From Beta vulgaris subsp. vulgaris (lineage: Eukaryota; Streptophyta; Magnoliopsida; Caryophyllales; Amaranthaceae): a stretch of 64,000 nucleotides of DNA. Shown piece by piece: positions 45,720 through 59,400 of this stretch. The translations under genes were made by a program, and so were the position numbers. Positions within the stretch are counted from its first letter, which is position 1. The number at the start of each line of letters is the position of its first letter. The stretch spans positions 45,217,558 to 45,281,557 of the forward strand of contig NC_079205.1 in assembly GCF_026745355.1 (NCBI RefSeq), read 5' to 3'. The notes beneath the pieces were generated by a model. It worked only from the letters and a program-made list of their open reading frames with translations. It was not told where the DNA came from and ran no database searches.

Positions 45720-45979
45720 CTTCATCCGTTTCGAATTAAATGTAACAAATGCCACTTTTTCACTATTCACACTTTTCACTTTGACTAAGATTTGTGGTTT
45801 ATACATAATGAACAACATAGTTAATTGTGGGATCTTGGTAGATTCGTCTCGTGATTTACATTCATAAAATGTAATTTTTATAATGTCTACTTATGTATAA
45901 TTATAGATATTTGTAGTCAAAATAAAACCAGAAGATGCGAGAAAGTGTATTTTTTGCAATTAATTCAGAACGGAACAGG
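45720..45979. mobile_element. Stowaway-type MITE
   Basis: 260 bp between TA dinucleotides (45718-45719 and 45980-45981). Left CTTCATCCGTTTCGAATTAA and right TTAATTCAGAACGGAACAGG are imperfect inverted ends of the Stowaway type. Confidence 0.65.
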
Positions 45980-46431
45980 TATATATAATAAATGCTTGCC
46001 GTTATTGCAAATATGATAGGTAGTTAGTGACCAATAATGATTAAAATTTTTGATATTTAATTTTTAGTAGATAAAGATGACACAACAAGATTTAACAACC
46101 TCAATGGCAAAAGAGTTCATGTGTCCTTCTAACTAATGTATGATAAGTTCATTTTTCATTGCAAGATCTAACAATCTTATTTTAAAAGGGAGAACGTTCT
46201 TTAATATATAATCCTCCTATGTAGACTTTGCGACTCATTTAAAATTGATAATAAACCTCAATTTCTTACCTTTTCTTTAGTCTTTAATTTTTTTTTAGTA
46301 TTGAATATTGTTTCTTGTTTTCCGCTTTGTTTCTCTTTTTTATCCCCTGTTTTCAATAGTTTGCCGTCCTTTATGATGACTTTTCTTCCCTTTCACGATT
46401 CGTTTACTTCCCCTTATCGAGTTATCGGATC

Positions 46432-46791
46432 TTGCTCTCTCATATTTATTATGGTGGGTTTGTTTGTTTAGTGGTTTTAGGGATAGGAATTCAAAAGCTC
46501 TTCTTTAACTCTAGCAAATTTGTGGAACTAGTGGAGTGTTGGTCTAAGGATGTCGATCTCGATAACCAATTATGTATTATCAATTCTAAAGACATTTCAC
46601 AATGGAGCTCCAATGAGAAAGATGCAAATACATCAAACTGGAAATCAAAGCTGATCAAAAGCGTTATTAGTATGTCTAAGGTTTTCAATACCTATACTGT
46701 TTTTCTAGTGACAGATGATTGGAAGTATCAGAATTATCATCAAATCACCCCCTTAACCCATTCCAAGATACTTCACCAATCACTACCCTAA
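46432..46791 (+). CDS. Unrecognised 119-residue frame
   Basis: An open frame starting MLSHIYYGGFVCLVVLG, with a hydrophobic N-terminal segment (residues 5-20) and a polar remainder (DVDLDNQLCIINSKDISQW, then SKLIKSVISMSKVFNTY). I do not recognise the family. Its composition is less biased than the spurious frames around it, but there is no splice or transcript evidence. It could be an exon, a captured fragment or chance. Confidence 0.2.
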   Translation: MLSHIYYGGFVCLVVLGIGIQKLFFNSSKFVELVECWSKDVDLDNQLCIINSKDISQWSSNEKDANTSNWKSKLIKSVISMSKVFNTYTVFLVTDDWKYQNYHQITPLTHSKILHQSLP

Positions 46792-47300
46792 GACTTTTCC
46801 ACATTATTTCAGATTCCAATCAATCTCCTAAGAGTTCCAAAAGCAAAAGCTGGAAACAACTTTTCATACCAATTTGATTTGTACCTATAAGTAGATGCAA
46901 TTAGTAGTCTCGTTGTCTACTAATAATATATAAATGCTTCCAGCTATTAGCTAGTTGACTTATATGGTCTATGTTGGACTTGAACATCTATTGTACAATT
47001 CAATTTGACTATGAATAACTATGTTACTATAATTAGCTATTTAGTACGTATATTTTGTGATTTTTTTTGGCAAATGAAGATTTATATTAGCAAAAGGAAA
47101 AGAACGCTAATCACACAAGCTAGCATAGCTACATATACAACACCATAAGACCAGATAAAGCTTACACAATCATTTTCTATCTATCCTCATCAAAACATCT
47201 GAGTCACCCTAAACAATATTTCTCTAATTACATCATCCACTGGCTGAAGAACATTAGAGAAGATTTGATTGTTGTGTTGCCTCCAAATTGCATAAAAACA

Positions 47301-47521
47301 GGTTATGGATAAACAAGAGGCGGGATCTTCTAATTAACCATTGTAGCAAGCAATATAACCAAGTAGCTAACATGGCCAAGGCGTGTAGAACCATGAATGA
47401 TGATTGTGTTGTAACTAGGATCTTCCCCTCCCCCCTAGTTATTGTTTGGAACTTCTAATCTCGAATTGTAATATGTTTAACATTAGTATGTAATGAATAA
47501 AATGTCATGTTTACCAAAAAA
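47301..47521 (+). mobile_element. Small retroposon in the LINE 3' region
   Basis: A perfect 16-bp duplication AAATTGCATAAAAACA (47285-47300 and 47522-47537) flanks 221 bp ending in A's. The 3' part, TGTAATATGTTTAACATTAG and TGTAATGAATAAAATG, is like a LINE 3' UTR, so it is probably a 5'-truncated LINE rather than a SINE. Confidence 0.78.
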
Positions 47522-47549
47522 AAATTGCATAAAAACATTCAATGACTAT

Positions 47550-47994
47550 TAGGGGTGTGCAAAGTGTAAGGTCGGACCGGAATTTCAACCAGACCGAATC
47601 CGATCTGGTCCACCGAAAATCAAGATTCTGGGTTTGCGGTCTGGTCCGGTCCAAATGCGAAAAATTTATGCCCGGACGGACTGACAGTAAATTCTGCAAT
47701 TTTTAGTTAAAAAAAAAAATAGTTTAAAGGTTAAAAATAATTTCAAAGTTATGAAATTAGAAAGCTAAATATCTACTCTTTATGAACCTTAATATTATCG
47801 TCCAATAAAAAAAAACTTAATATTATCGTTAGAATTATTAAATTTTAATGTATCTAATTTATAAATATGTATAAATCTAAATAATTTTATTTTTGAAAAA
47901 AATACAAATTTCAGTCCCGATCCTAAAACAAAATTAGATTCTGATCCACCGATCTAATCGATTTTGATCCGATCCTGGACCAATGCACACCCTA
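47550..47994. mobile_element. hAT-like MITE
   Basis: Ends TAGGGGTGTGCA and TGCACACCCTA are inverted. The inner sequence is GGTCCG/GATCCGATC-rich. An 8-bp TSD is not clean; only ACTAT is repeated at the borders (47545-47549 and near 47994). Confidence 0.6.
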
Positions 47995-47999
47995 CTATA

Positions 48000-50900
48000 A
48001 CAAACAATTCCCTTGCTTTTCTCTTAGCAACTTCCAAGATGTTGTGAGGTTGCTACTGATGCTAGTAAAGTTCAGCTTGCTACACACACCCTGCCACACC
48101 TATATACCCCACTTACTCAACCTATCAGTAGTAGCCAACTTGTTATGCAGCCCAAGCCAAAGAATAAAGTTACTCTTTGGAGCAGCAACATTATTACAAA
48201 TGACTTTCCTCCAGTGCACCCTATCAAACTCCCGTGACAGAAGCCTATAAGTTTTCCTTAATGAGAACTTGGGTCCAATAGAGAGTTTGCCAATCACCTA
48301 TTTCATTCAACCAATCCCTTGTACTTGTAATTTTCCTTAGTAGCCAGGAACATTGGGTACTAATTCTCACCGTGGCATAAGTATATCTCTTGATATAGTA
48401 GGCATGAACCCACTTTACCCAAAGCTTATCTCTTCTAAACTCAATTGCCCACAACAACTTTAGCATAACTGCTTTGTTCCAGATTTCCATATTAACAATA
48501 TTCCACCCTCTGCACTTTTAGGCATTTGCTAAGTGCTCCAAGCAACAGCAACTTTCTTGGATTCATCTGTTTTCATTGTCCACAAGAACCTTCTGCACAC
48601 ACTCTCAACAACTTAAATAATTTTCTTAAAAAGGGGGAAAATGTGGTCCAGTAGTCTTGCATGCTACTAAGCAAACTCTTCACTAATTGCAACCTCCCTG
48701 CATAAGAAAGTAATTGGGCCATCCAAGTCTGAGCTCTTTGTGTGATCTTCTCAATCACTGGCTTACTTTGAGCATATGTCAGCTTCTTAGAGCTTAATGG
48801 CACCCCTAGATATTTAAAAGGCAACTCACCAACTGGCATCTACTATTGCAGCAAGATCTCTAGCGGCATCTGCATACACCCCACTCTCATAGAGGTTACT
48901 CTTCTCAACACTTACAGCTAAACCCAAAGCTTTAGAAAACTATGAAAAGGCCTTGACCATCACATCAATTGAGCTATATCAACTCTACAAAACATTAACA
49001 AATGATATACAAACATAAGATGGGTAATCTTAAGCTTTTCACAATTAGGATGATAGTTAAAGACTTAAAGTTTGGGTCCTTTTGCAAATTATTCACGCAT
49101 CTACTTAGATACTCCATACTCAAAGCAAAAAGGAAAGGGGAGACAAGATCCCCCTGCCTTAACTAGGGCTGGCAAAAACTGACCCAACCTGATAACCCGA
49201 CCTGAAAATTTTGGGTTTGGGTTGAGATTTTCGACCTGAAAAAAAAAAAATGGGTCGACCCAACCCGACCTGAAAATATAATGGGTTAGGTTCAGGTTGA
49301 CCTTTTGAACCTGAAAATAACCCGAGATGACCTGATTTAAAAGTAACTTATATTGTGTAAGGTTAGCCCTTAGCCGGTTATGTTATAATATTGGGCCAAG
49401 CTCAACTCACTTCAACCTGAAAATTCCGACTTTAAATGTTGAAACTTAAACATGTTACATGTACAAAACCTTTCTGAATTAAGTTGGCAGTTTTTTTTAC
49501 CATTGGATATTTAGATTTTTATTTCAGGTCATTTTGGGTTGGTTTCGGGTCAACCCGAAAAATATAAGGTCAGGTTTGGGTTGAGGTTTTCGACCTGAAA
49601 TATAAATCAGGTCGGGTTTGGGTCAAGGATAAGTGACCTGAAATATTAATCAGGTCAACTTGAAACTGACCCAACCCGACCTGATTGCCATCCCTAGCCT
49701 TAACCCCTTCTTAACATTAGATGGTTTAGAAAGGACCCCATTTATAAGAATAGAATATGAAACAGATCTTACACACTCCATTATCCACCCAATAAACTGC
49801 CCAGAAACCCCAGCTCATGGAGCAGCTTTTCTAAGTAGCCCCACTCTACCAAGTCATAAGCTTTCCTAATATCAACTTTCATTGGACATCTAAGAGACAT
49901 GTGAGCCCTAAAGTACCCCCCTAATTAGCTCAATAGCTAATAAAAATATTATTTGTAATATGCCTGTCAGGAATAAAACCCTGACTGAGCATCACATACC
50001 ACTTCACCAATCACATCCTGAAGTCTGTTTGTCAAGATTTTAGAGATAATATTGTACATGACTGAGCAACAGACTATGGGCCTGAAATCCTTCACCTTAC
50101 AAGCATTGACCACCTTAGGGACTAAGGTAACTGCTGTACAATTCGTAGGTTTATGCATATATGACTTAACAAAAAAAGCCTGAATTGCAACATAAATGTC
50201 GTATTTAATAATGTTCCATCTTTTTTTAAAGAACATTGCATTATGCCATCTAAACCAAGATCTTTATCATCTCCAATACCTTGCAAGGCATAATCAATTT
50301 CATCGGTGGTAGTATTTCCCTGATCAAAGAAGCACGAGCCTGAGCAGACAACCTCTTCCCATCTCTAACAATAGTTAAGTCTATGCTAGGTACAACACAA
50401 GCATTAGTGCCCAAGAGCGTCTTGTAAAATTCAGAATTTCATCTCTAATCCCCTAAGCTTAGAAATAGATGAGAAGCGGAATTCTATTTTTAGAATATCT
50501 AGCTTTGGTAGCAGTGAAGAAAAACTTAGTATTTGCAACCCCTAGCTTCAGCCAGTTGATACGAGATTTCTGCCTCAATGTTTTATCTTCTACCTTAGAA
50601 CAATGCCTCAATTCTTCTAAATACTCCTCTCATCTGAGCTACTTCAGCCAAGTCAAAATCATATTGACAATGAACATCATCAAGTTGCTTCCTCAAAAGG
50701 GTCACTTTATCATGAGCTTTTCCAAACTGCTGCTTATGCATTCTTTTCAACTCCCTTTTAACAGCTTGCATTTTTACCCACACATTCTGAAGTTTAATGG
50801 TCAACCATAACATTAAGGAACCTGAAAGGTCTCCCCCCTCCTCTATGATCCATGTTCATATCAGAAATCAATGGAGAGTGACCTCGCACTCAGGTGCTAA

Positions 50901-51543
50901 GTAATTAACAAACACATCTTCATACATCCCCAACCGTGCTTGGTTGACAAAAGCCTTGTCAATTATGCTCAAAATTCTATACTCCCCTATGCTACTATTT
51001 GACCAAGAGTAATACAAACCAGTACTCTTTACTTCTAATAGGCTTGTAGTCAACAAGAACTCTTCAAAGTCAATAGTTCAGCTTTTGTAACCAATGCACC
51101 ATTCGTCCCCTCATCAGAGTGGTTCCATATTAAAGTCACCTATCACAATTATAGGCATCTGCCCATATACATGAGCTTGCGGAGTACTCCACAATTCCCT
51201 CCTGTCAATTACAGAATGTAACCCATAAACAGCCACAAGCTTGAAACAGTGCCTCCCACTTTGCAGACTACAGACCATGAATTGCTCTTGCACATCAATG
51301 AGTTGCATAGTCTCATTAGTATGCTACCAGCCAATCCAAATCCTCCCCCTAGGAGGGTGACTATAATTACAGAACCATGACCAGCCTTTGCCAAAAAAAT
51401 TCTGCACCTTCCCAACATTATGACACCTAACTCTTGTTTCTAACAAAACACAGTTCCACCTTATGAGAAGATAAAAAATATTTGACCTCTTTTATCTCAA
51501 AGTGATCATTCATCCCTCTAACATTCCAAGATGTACAGAACAT
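48000..51543 (-). pseudogene. LINE ORF2: endonuclease, RT and zf-RVT
   Basis: Read leftwards from 51543. Endonuclease start SWNVRGMNDHFEIKEV, then IIVIGDFN (about 51114-51200) and the catalytic-fold end near 50868-51056. RT follows with NCTAVTLVPKV and DFRPIVCCSVMYNIISKIL (49967-50236). The RT C-terminus FKYLGVPLSSKKL with QTWMAQLLSYAGRLQLVKS is at 48573-48839. zf-RVT is at 48100-48297 (FSLRKTYRLL). The RT palm region is obscured by the hAT at 49164-49696. Many stops and frameshifts. Confidence 0.85.
49164..49696. mobile_element. hAT MITE nested in the LINE
   Basis: Ends TAGGGCTGGCAAAAACTGAC and, from the other strand, TAGGGATGGCAATCAGGTCG. A perfect 8-bp duplication GCCTTAAC flanks it (49156-49163 and 49697-49704). 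ACCCGACCTGA / TCAGGTCGGGT words fill both halves. Non-coding, 533 bp. Confidence 0.9.
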
Positions 51544-51559
51544 TATGATAAATAAGGGT

Positions 51560-52782
51560 TAGGTCCCTTGGCACCCCCAACTCCAGCTGCTCAATAATCC
51601 TGGCAGATTGAAAAGACATATATTTAGATTTCTTTGTTACTATCTTCCACACTCCTTCCAGTGAGTTCTGAGTTCTGCCTTTGAGTAGGAACTATTGGCG
51701 TGACTACTAGAGTCACATTATCGGGGGGGGGGGGGGGGTTAGTCCCTCATGAGAAGGTCCAGCACCCATACCCTCCCCAATAGCACCCTCTAAGACTTCA
51801 CTAGTGGAGGGAGAAATATCGTTTGCAGGAAGAATAGGCTCCTTTTGTAAGTCATTTGCCCCTTTTGCAACCCACCTTTGAGTAACCTTTTTTGGGTTAT
51901 TAGTTCCTCTCACAAGAATATCCCACTTGTTGACAGAAGGGGGGAAACCAGTCATACACAAGTCATTGTTTAAAGACTACCCCATTAGAATCAGCAATAC
52001 TAATTTCAGTATGTATGACAACAGTAACATCCATTTCCACCATAATTCTAGCAAAAGAAATTCCCAATTACTTGGTTACATCACTACCAATTCTACTCAA
52101 TGGCTCAGACTCCAGCATTAAGTGGTAGGTTAGGCAACTTAATCCAAATAGGAATTACCCTCAACACTTCTTTTTGGAAATTAAAGTTTGAAGTCCATTG
52201 CTTCACTATCATGGCTTTCCCAAAAAAACAAATGACGACCTGAGTACAGGAATTGAAGATTCCAACTTAACCACATAATAACCCTCATCATGTTTAAAAA
52301 CTTTAAAATTACTTTTAGGAGCCCATTGAGCTTTACAGTAATTAGTTATGGCCACCATACTAGGGTTTTTGCCCTATTACATATACAATAAGTATTTTCC
52401 CAGTTTCTAGTCATGCGATCAACATCACTCTTAACAACTCGAGCAACTAATTCACCATTCACTATCGGAGCAACTAATTCACCATTAACTGTCAGAGCAA
52501 CAAAACTAAGATTCATACCTTTATTTAAAAGTCTACTCTGGGTAAACTCTTCCAGTTATTGCGAGCTTCCTCCACCAATGATACATCTTTCTCCATTACT
52601 ACAGTAACTGGATTCGTGATCTCAGACACCAGAATCTCCACTTTGACACTTCGAGTTACTGTTCCATTGCCATTTGTATAATCTGCACCAACAACTTGCT
52701 TTTGAGAGCTCGAAGAAGCTTTCCCATTACTTCCTGTTCTTGTCGCCAACTCACTAGCACCAGAGTTCTTTTTCCGGCGCAT
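51560..52782 (-). pseudogene. LINE ORF1 (nucleic-acid-binding protein)
   Basis: Starts MRRKKNSGASELATRTGSN at 52782. A DUF4283-like segment follows at about 52130-52370 (HDEGYYVVKLESSIP, then VIPIWIKLPNLPL). The tail near 51713-51961 contains PPPPP from an interrupted G run. A stop in the middle (near 52105) and frame changes make it non-functional. Confidence 0.7.
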
Positions 52783-53407
52783 TTGACCACCAGGTGCACA
52801 ATAACACTTTCACCTTATCATGCGCCTGGAGAGCTTGTTCGTACAAGTTTGTATAGATTGCACTTAAAATGAAAATAGATAGGTAGTATTAATCTATCTA
52901 TACCTGCTTGGTCATCTAGAACCTCGACATTCTAGGGTCTGAATAACATTCATATTAGAAAATTTTAAGGGAGTAAGAACGCAAAAGGAAATAGATAAGA
53001 AGCAGGATCTCACAGCTAGAAAATCTCTCTTATTATCATCAATAGCCAATCTCAAAGAATTATTGCACAGATGACACCTTAATCTTCAAGTCATGCAACT
53101 TAACCTAGAACGCCAAAATCTCCATTATGAAATTTCAGAAATGCGAAGAAAATACTACAGATATCGCTGCGAATAGCTCATGAACTACAACATCTAAATC
53201 ATTTACATTCGACAACTAAAAAGTTAGCAAATATCTACATTTTGTAAACAAGTTGCCTGAGATCCTACAACATTACAACACACGAAATAATCCAGGCCCA
53301 AACAGAATTAACAAAACTTCCCCTTGATATAATGGAGTGGGGAAACCATCTAAATTGACAGGTCACAAAGAAGAGAAATTAAAACTTACATACATTTACC
53401 AACATGT
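52783..53407. other. Downstream flank of the GT8 gene
   Basis: Probably includes the gene's 3' UTR just below 53408 on the minus strand. No other gene or repeat recognised. No single poly(A) signal stands out. Confidence 0.4.
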
Positions 53408-56400
53408 CTACCTTGTCCACGGCACATCTCGGTCATCAAGCCCTTTCAAGAAGGACTGAATAGCAAGGTGTTCTGATGCATAAGTCATAAAAGCAGCCAA
53501 AACTATGCCGCCCACAACCATCAAACCTAGTCTGCAAAAGGGGATAGCATCTGTTAGACATGCAGAAATTTACATCTGAGTCTCAAATCTGCCAAGAAAA
53601 AAGCATGCCTAATTTACGAAATCATCAGCAGGGTTAGAAATTTGCGTGTTCATAAAAAACTCTTCATACAAGCAACAAATATGGTGAGCTGTGAAATTTC
53701 AAGGACTGATTTATAACTTCACAGTTCAGAAAGTATGAATTTTCTACAGGAACTGAACCATGTGGGATCTAACTGGACCGACTAGAGGTAGGGGTATGAG
53801 AAGGTCAATATGCTAAGCGCCTTCCCCTCTAATTTATTTCATACTTTATATAAAATCTACATTATGGATATGTAAAAATATATGAGATAGTTCTTGTAGT
53901 ATAAGAAGATAGTTGCATATTCACGAACCAAATTTGGGTTCAATGGATATGTATAAATTCTTAATTCATTGCATATATTATGAACCAGGAGGGAGACATG
54001 TGAAGAGAATTACTGTCTAGAGGGAATGGATATTGAACATCACAATTCTGTTGGCTACGAGTATGAGTTTTGAAGTTGTGTATAAGGTGACACCCATAGG
54101 GTAAGTAAATGCTATAGCATAGGCATCTCAAAATTGTCCTTAGTCCATAAAAGTTGTTCGAACTAAGATTAATAATTATGAAGACTTGCAATATACAATG
54201 GACAATGAATTTCCACGAACCGAAAGGAATACGCAATTGTAAATTATTTTTCCCCAGTTTGGTTCTTCACAGGAAAAGAGAAGGTAAAAAGAATTTCTTT
54301 TAGAAAAAAGAAGAAAACAGAAGGGGAGAGGATGGAAAGGAGAAAAGAAAGAGGAAGCTGAGTTAGGAAAGAAATACAGGCATTTCCTCCTTTAAAAGGA
54401 AAATATTATTCATCTTTGGGAGCTTTATTGTCCTCCTTCAACTCTTCAAGGAAACAGTTTCCCACCATTGACAAACCAAAGAAAAGCGGGAAACAACTTT
54501 TCCAACATATAATCTTTCTGCCAACCAAACACTCTTTAAGACAAACTTCATATATTGCCCAATGCCTAATAAGCATGCTAAATGAATATCTAAAGATGAC
54601 ACGCAGAATTTGAAAGAGGCGCTTATGATTTTACAACTCAAGCGCTTCATAGTACATGCCACTTGAGTGCTAAGGATTTCTAATAACCAAGGCCTCACTT
54701 GGACACGATTTTGCACCTTGAAGTCAGGACTTATTCCTATAATGTAGAGCATCTCTACCAAAAGCAAAAGTTCAAGTACCAATTTTAAGGCAAAGAGAAG
54801 GGAGGGTGTGCAGATTTGCCAATATTGGTAATGATGAGATTACTCAACAACAATAGGCCTCTTGTTGTTTAGCTTGTACAACCCTAATCCGTAAGTTAAA
54901 TGAAGTGCATGACTCAAAATAGACGTAGATGATAGAACCAAAAACCTATTTAAATTATTCAAGATTAACCTCTCAAAATAACTGCAAATGTGCCACATAC
55001 CTCACAAACAAAGCAGTAATTCCAAGAAGGAAAGGCAATGATGGTGCTGCAATTGCTAGAAGAACCATTCCCAATCCATAATATAGTACTGCAGCATCAA
55101 AAGAGGACACCTGCCGCTGATGACCTAAGACAAGCAAGAACCAGAAAAAACATAAGGAGCAGGTAACGCTTGGGTTACATAAACAGGAGAAATACATCAG
55201 ATATTACAGACCTTTCCCAGAATCATAATCTAAAGATTCAGGATCAGACGAATAAGATCTGGCTTGGATGGCTTTTACTTTTCCCCACTGCTGAAGCAGC
55301 CGTAGATAGCCTCCAAATAGTAGGAAGAAGATAGTAAAAGTCCACTCGTACATAAGTAGTAACCCGATCCAGGGCAGCACTTGTCGTGGAACAATCAGAA
55401 GAGCCAGTCCAAGAGATATAACAAAAGCTAGAAGGCACACAGAGATTGACATTCCTCCAAGAAACCAAGGAACCTTGGATAGAAAACCACTGTAAAGCTG
55501 TTCAAACATCAAAGAAAGAATGTAAGACATACATGGAGCTCCTATGAATGAGAGAAGTGAGTAGCTTAGCATCAATGTAACAGCATATAGCTCATATCTT
55601 CAGCGATGTTTTCTCTAATAACAGCTTAACAGCCCTAAAATATGAACCTTAAGGAGAAACAGACCTGTTGACTGGAGTTTGTGGCTGATGAGGACACTGC
55701 AGCAAATGGAATCATAATACCAGTTCTTAATCTGAGAGCAAGGTGTCTCATACGGTCACACAATGAAGGTCTACAAAGCGACCCAAAAAATTCGAAGGCC
55801 TACAAACCAATTTCGTCGTTCTCAGATCCAACAACATTTTCAACTTATGATCTAAGAAAACACAAATCAACAGTCCTACCAGAAGAAAAGAATGGTGGTA
55901 AAGGAAGATCAGACCAAGGAAAGGGAGCAGAAATAGAACTTTGACCAAGAGTTCATCTTGAGAATTTCTTCCTCCCGCAGTTCCAGGTAGAGATTCCTCA
56001 ACCCTCTGCCTAATGTCCTGCAGTATCAGGAGAATTGTAAATCCATGCATTAAGTTTAACTTGCTTAACAGATTCCTTCACTGTTGCAAACAATTACAGC
56101 TCCGATACTACAACAGGTTTGATAAAAAAACAAACTGCACACACTATAACAGGCGAGCTTCTCAACAAAACACAAACCAATCAAGCTTTAACCCACAAGG
56201 TGAAATTGGCTACATAAACTATTACTGATATATATAAGAAATTCCAATCAAATATATACTGGTTGTTGATTGCCTTACTAGACCCTCCAGTACTAGGTTT
56301 AAAGGGTAAACAGTGACGATAAACAAGAAAGTGGCCAAGATCCAAGAATGTCGGACAGATAAACAACGATAACAATAGACATGGAGAGCAGAGACAAGCT

Positions 56401-59400
56401 CATACACATTAATATACAAAGATGTAGATGATACTGCATGATTGTGTACTGACTACATAGAGAAAGTAACTATAGTAAAGTAAGGAACAGATGCAAATAC
56501 CTGCCAGAGATCAACAGGTTTCACCAGCCAGGCTGTCCACCAATCCCATGGTTTCAGGGGACCAAGAGTATAATGAATAACACGAAGTTCATTCTCATCT
56601 ACCATCCACTGCATCTCAAAGCAAAAAAAAATAGAATTCCCTAATCACTGATATAATGTGAATCGATTTGCATACTGTTGTCCAAGATAAGCCAAGATCT
56701 TAATATTCATGATAGCCCCAGTCCCCAGAAGGGGGAGATTGAAACATCATTCAGAAATAATAGATGAAAACAATTCAAGCATCAAGAGGTATTGGATGTC
56801 TTTTCAAAGAACTAAATACCTTGTTAGCAAGCATGTACAGACCAACATCAGCATTATAGAGAGTAGAGAGGCGCTCCATCTCTGGAACTGGTCTAGATTT
56901 CAACTCTTCAGGTGACATATTAGGATCAAATAAACGCGCATCGGCAAATCCAGCATAATAGGAATTCAAAAACCCTTGATCTCCTGAGAAAACCAATACA
57001 GTGGAAGTGAAAACATTAAACAAGTGTAAAATTAAGGTGACGAATGAACTGATACATATCAGTGAAAGGGAAAAGAATTCAGCATCAATCTCGTGACATG
57101 AAAGATATCCATGTAAGTGAGAGTAATAAACAGCACAAAACCTCTAAGATAAGTCAAACTACAAACAGTAAATAACATCATATGACCAAGTATTCTGTGC
57201 TTTATAATAGAGAAAGGTCTTGTCTTCATAAAAAGGGAACATCATATTCCCAAAACAACTCAAAGCGCACAATCGTTACAGCAACATAACAAATAGACGA
57301 GAGTGAAATCTCTCACTATTCTCAGATTATAAAGGAGAGGCATCTATTATATTCCATTTACTCCAAGAAGCCAACTTTAGTGCTATTAAAGTAGTGGGTA
57401 AAATAAAATAAAAAAACTTTGATCTCAGATAGCAAAGGACAACCATAATTTTTGAAGTGGGGGCGTTAAAAATAGAAGACGGCAGCACATTTAGTCCTGG
57501 TATGATTAGATGTAAGTTGGCCATAGATCTTCCCATTCATTCAGAGGGACACATCATTTAATTACCCACATTCATAAAACTTCAGTCCCTAAGAAATTGC
57601 AAGCATACTATGAAAAATAGGAAGCTTTATCCAGAAGAAGGTAAGAGAAATTTTCATATTCATGTCTTACATAAATACCTTTTTAGTTTTTGCCATCTGA
57701 TGATGATGTTTTATTTACGCATACTTGCATAAAAGTTGTTTTATAAGGCAATTAAGGCTACCTGTTGAAACATTTCCATGACTGTCATCTAAGTTCGACT
57801 TCCATGGATTAATTCGGTGAGCTTGGACTAGTTGAACCAGAGAAGGCCTTTGAGTAGATTGAGAAGGTTTAAACTCTTATTTAATACAAGGCACCGTAAT
57901 GCAGGGAGAACTTTTGAAGGAGGGAAATATCCAATGGCTGTAGACAGTCACAGAATAGGATAAAAATGTTCTTTTTATTTATCATAAAAGGTTTTTCTTT
58001 TTGTTTGTTTGGGTTGGGATGGTGGGGGGGGGGGGGGGGAGAAGAAAGAGCTCACTATCTACTATGATCAAATAGCAATCATTGTCTGCTTCTATGAAGA
58101 ACCAACGCAAGACAGCCAGTTACCTCATAAGTTACTTCTTCGACATTAAAAAAACACTTTCCTTGTCCCCCCCCCCCCCCAATCAGATTAGTGGTAGTGA
58201 ACCATGGAAGACAAAAGAGTAGCTTGACATGTAAAAGCATCAGTTACATATCCTAAACCAATTTGTATGTACAAAATCCCCATTTTTTAAAATGCCAACA
58301 ATATGCAGTCGAGAATAAGACAAAAAGAGATGGGTGGCTCTCTCATAGTACTCATCCTGAAATTGGAGTTATTGGTAAATCTAAAAAGATAAAAAAATGG
58401 CAATGCTGCAAATTGCAATCCTGGTGAAATAAGAGGCTCATGGCTCACCCGAAAAGAGAGGCCAAAGTCAGAAGACTGTATCGCCACAATTTAAGCATGT
58501 AATTCTTTTTGTATTAGCTGCACCACGCTAAATTCTAGCTCATAAACTTATCTGTTAGCACCGCAGCAACCAACAATATCCATATGTTACTTATAGCTCA
58601 ATCTTAAACCTATCTTATACACCTAAAAAGCCATGCCATTGTATGGATCAATCCAACAGATTCAAATAACAATAAACCAGGTCCAATTCTCCCTAGAAAT
58701 TTGAATAGAGGTTACTCTTTGGAGCAGATAGTCAACACAATTAATTTTCAAATGCTTTTTGTTAGTGGATTTGTAGTTGATGACACACACAATTCCCCAC
58801 TAACCAACACTAACCACCCCTTATTCCCAAAAAGCAGGAGAAAAGTGCCCCTCCTATAGTCCTATGTCCCTCTTGCCAACAGAATTCCCTCTTCTTAAGT
58901 CTCTGCTTGCAGCCAAATTGTGATGTTTCAATTGATAAAGAAACCTCAAACATCAACACTAGCAGTTTCATATCTTCTTTCAAAAAGAATACCCTCACTA
59001 TTTAAGACTAAAACATGCAAACATTTAGATTGTTATCACTACAAGTCTCTTGTAGCCCAAGAAGGAACTAATAGGTTAAGATATTACCTCCAGTATAAGA
59101 AGGCAAAGTACCAACTTTCTTCAGCATGTCATTAAAAAGCATTTTAGATGGTTCAACAACCAACACTCCAGAATTAAGTCTTTCAGAATGCTTCAGGTTA
59201 GCACAGAACTTCCCGCATTTAAAGAGATCCTCAATGTTCTTGATCACAATCGTATCCGCATCAAGATATACAACTGTACAACATGCAGTTAACTTAACAT
59301 TGAGTAATTCAAATGTAAAATGAATTATTATAGGCAGAAAGCAAAAAGCAAAGTATCACATATCAGAAAACCAATTACCCTTTTCATAATTGGTCATGTT

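Larger units (their letters stand above)
47061..52782 (-). mobile_element. L1-type LINE, near full length but decayed
   Basis: Minus strand. ORF1 starts at about 52782; ORF2 with endonuclease, RT and a zf-RVT domain follows; a poly(A) tail is seen as T's at 47061-47068. Three younger insertions interrupt it: a small retroposon (47301-47521) and two hAT MITEs (47550-47994 and 49164-49696). Without them it is about 4.5 kb. Frames are broken throughout. It lies 0.6 kb downstream of the GT8 gene, on the same strand. No TSD could be matched. Confidence 0.88.

Noticed and set aside
54255..54540. Possible MITE in intron 9 of the GT8 gene (TTTGGTTC... and ...CCAACCAAACACTC)
   Set aside because: The end words are short and common, no TSD was found, and inverted similarity does not extend inward.
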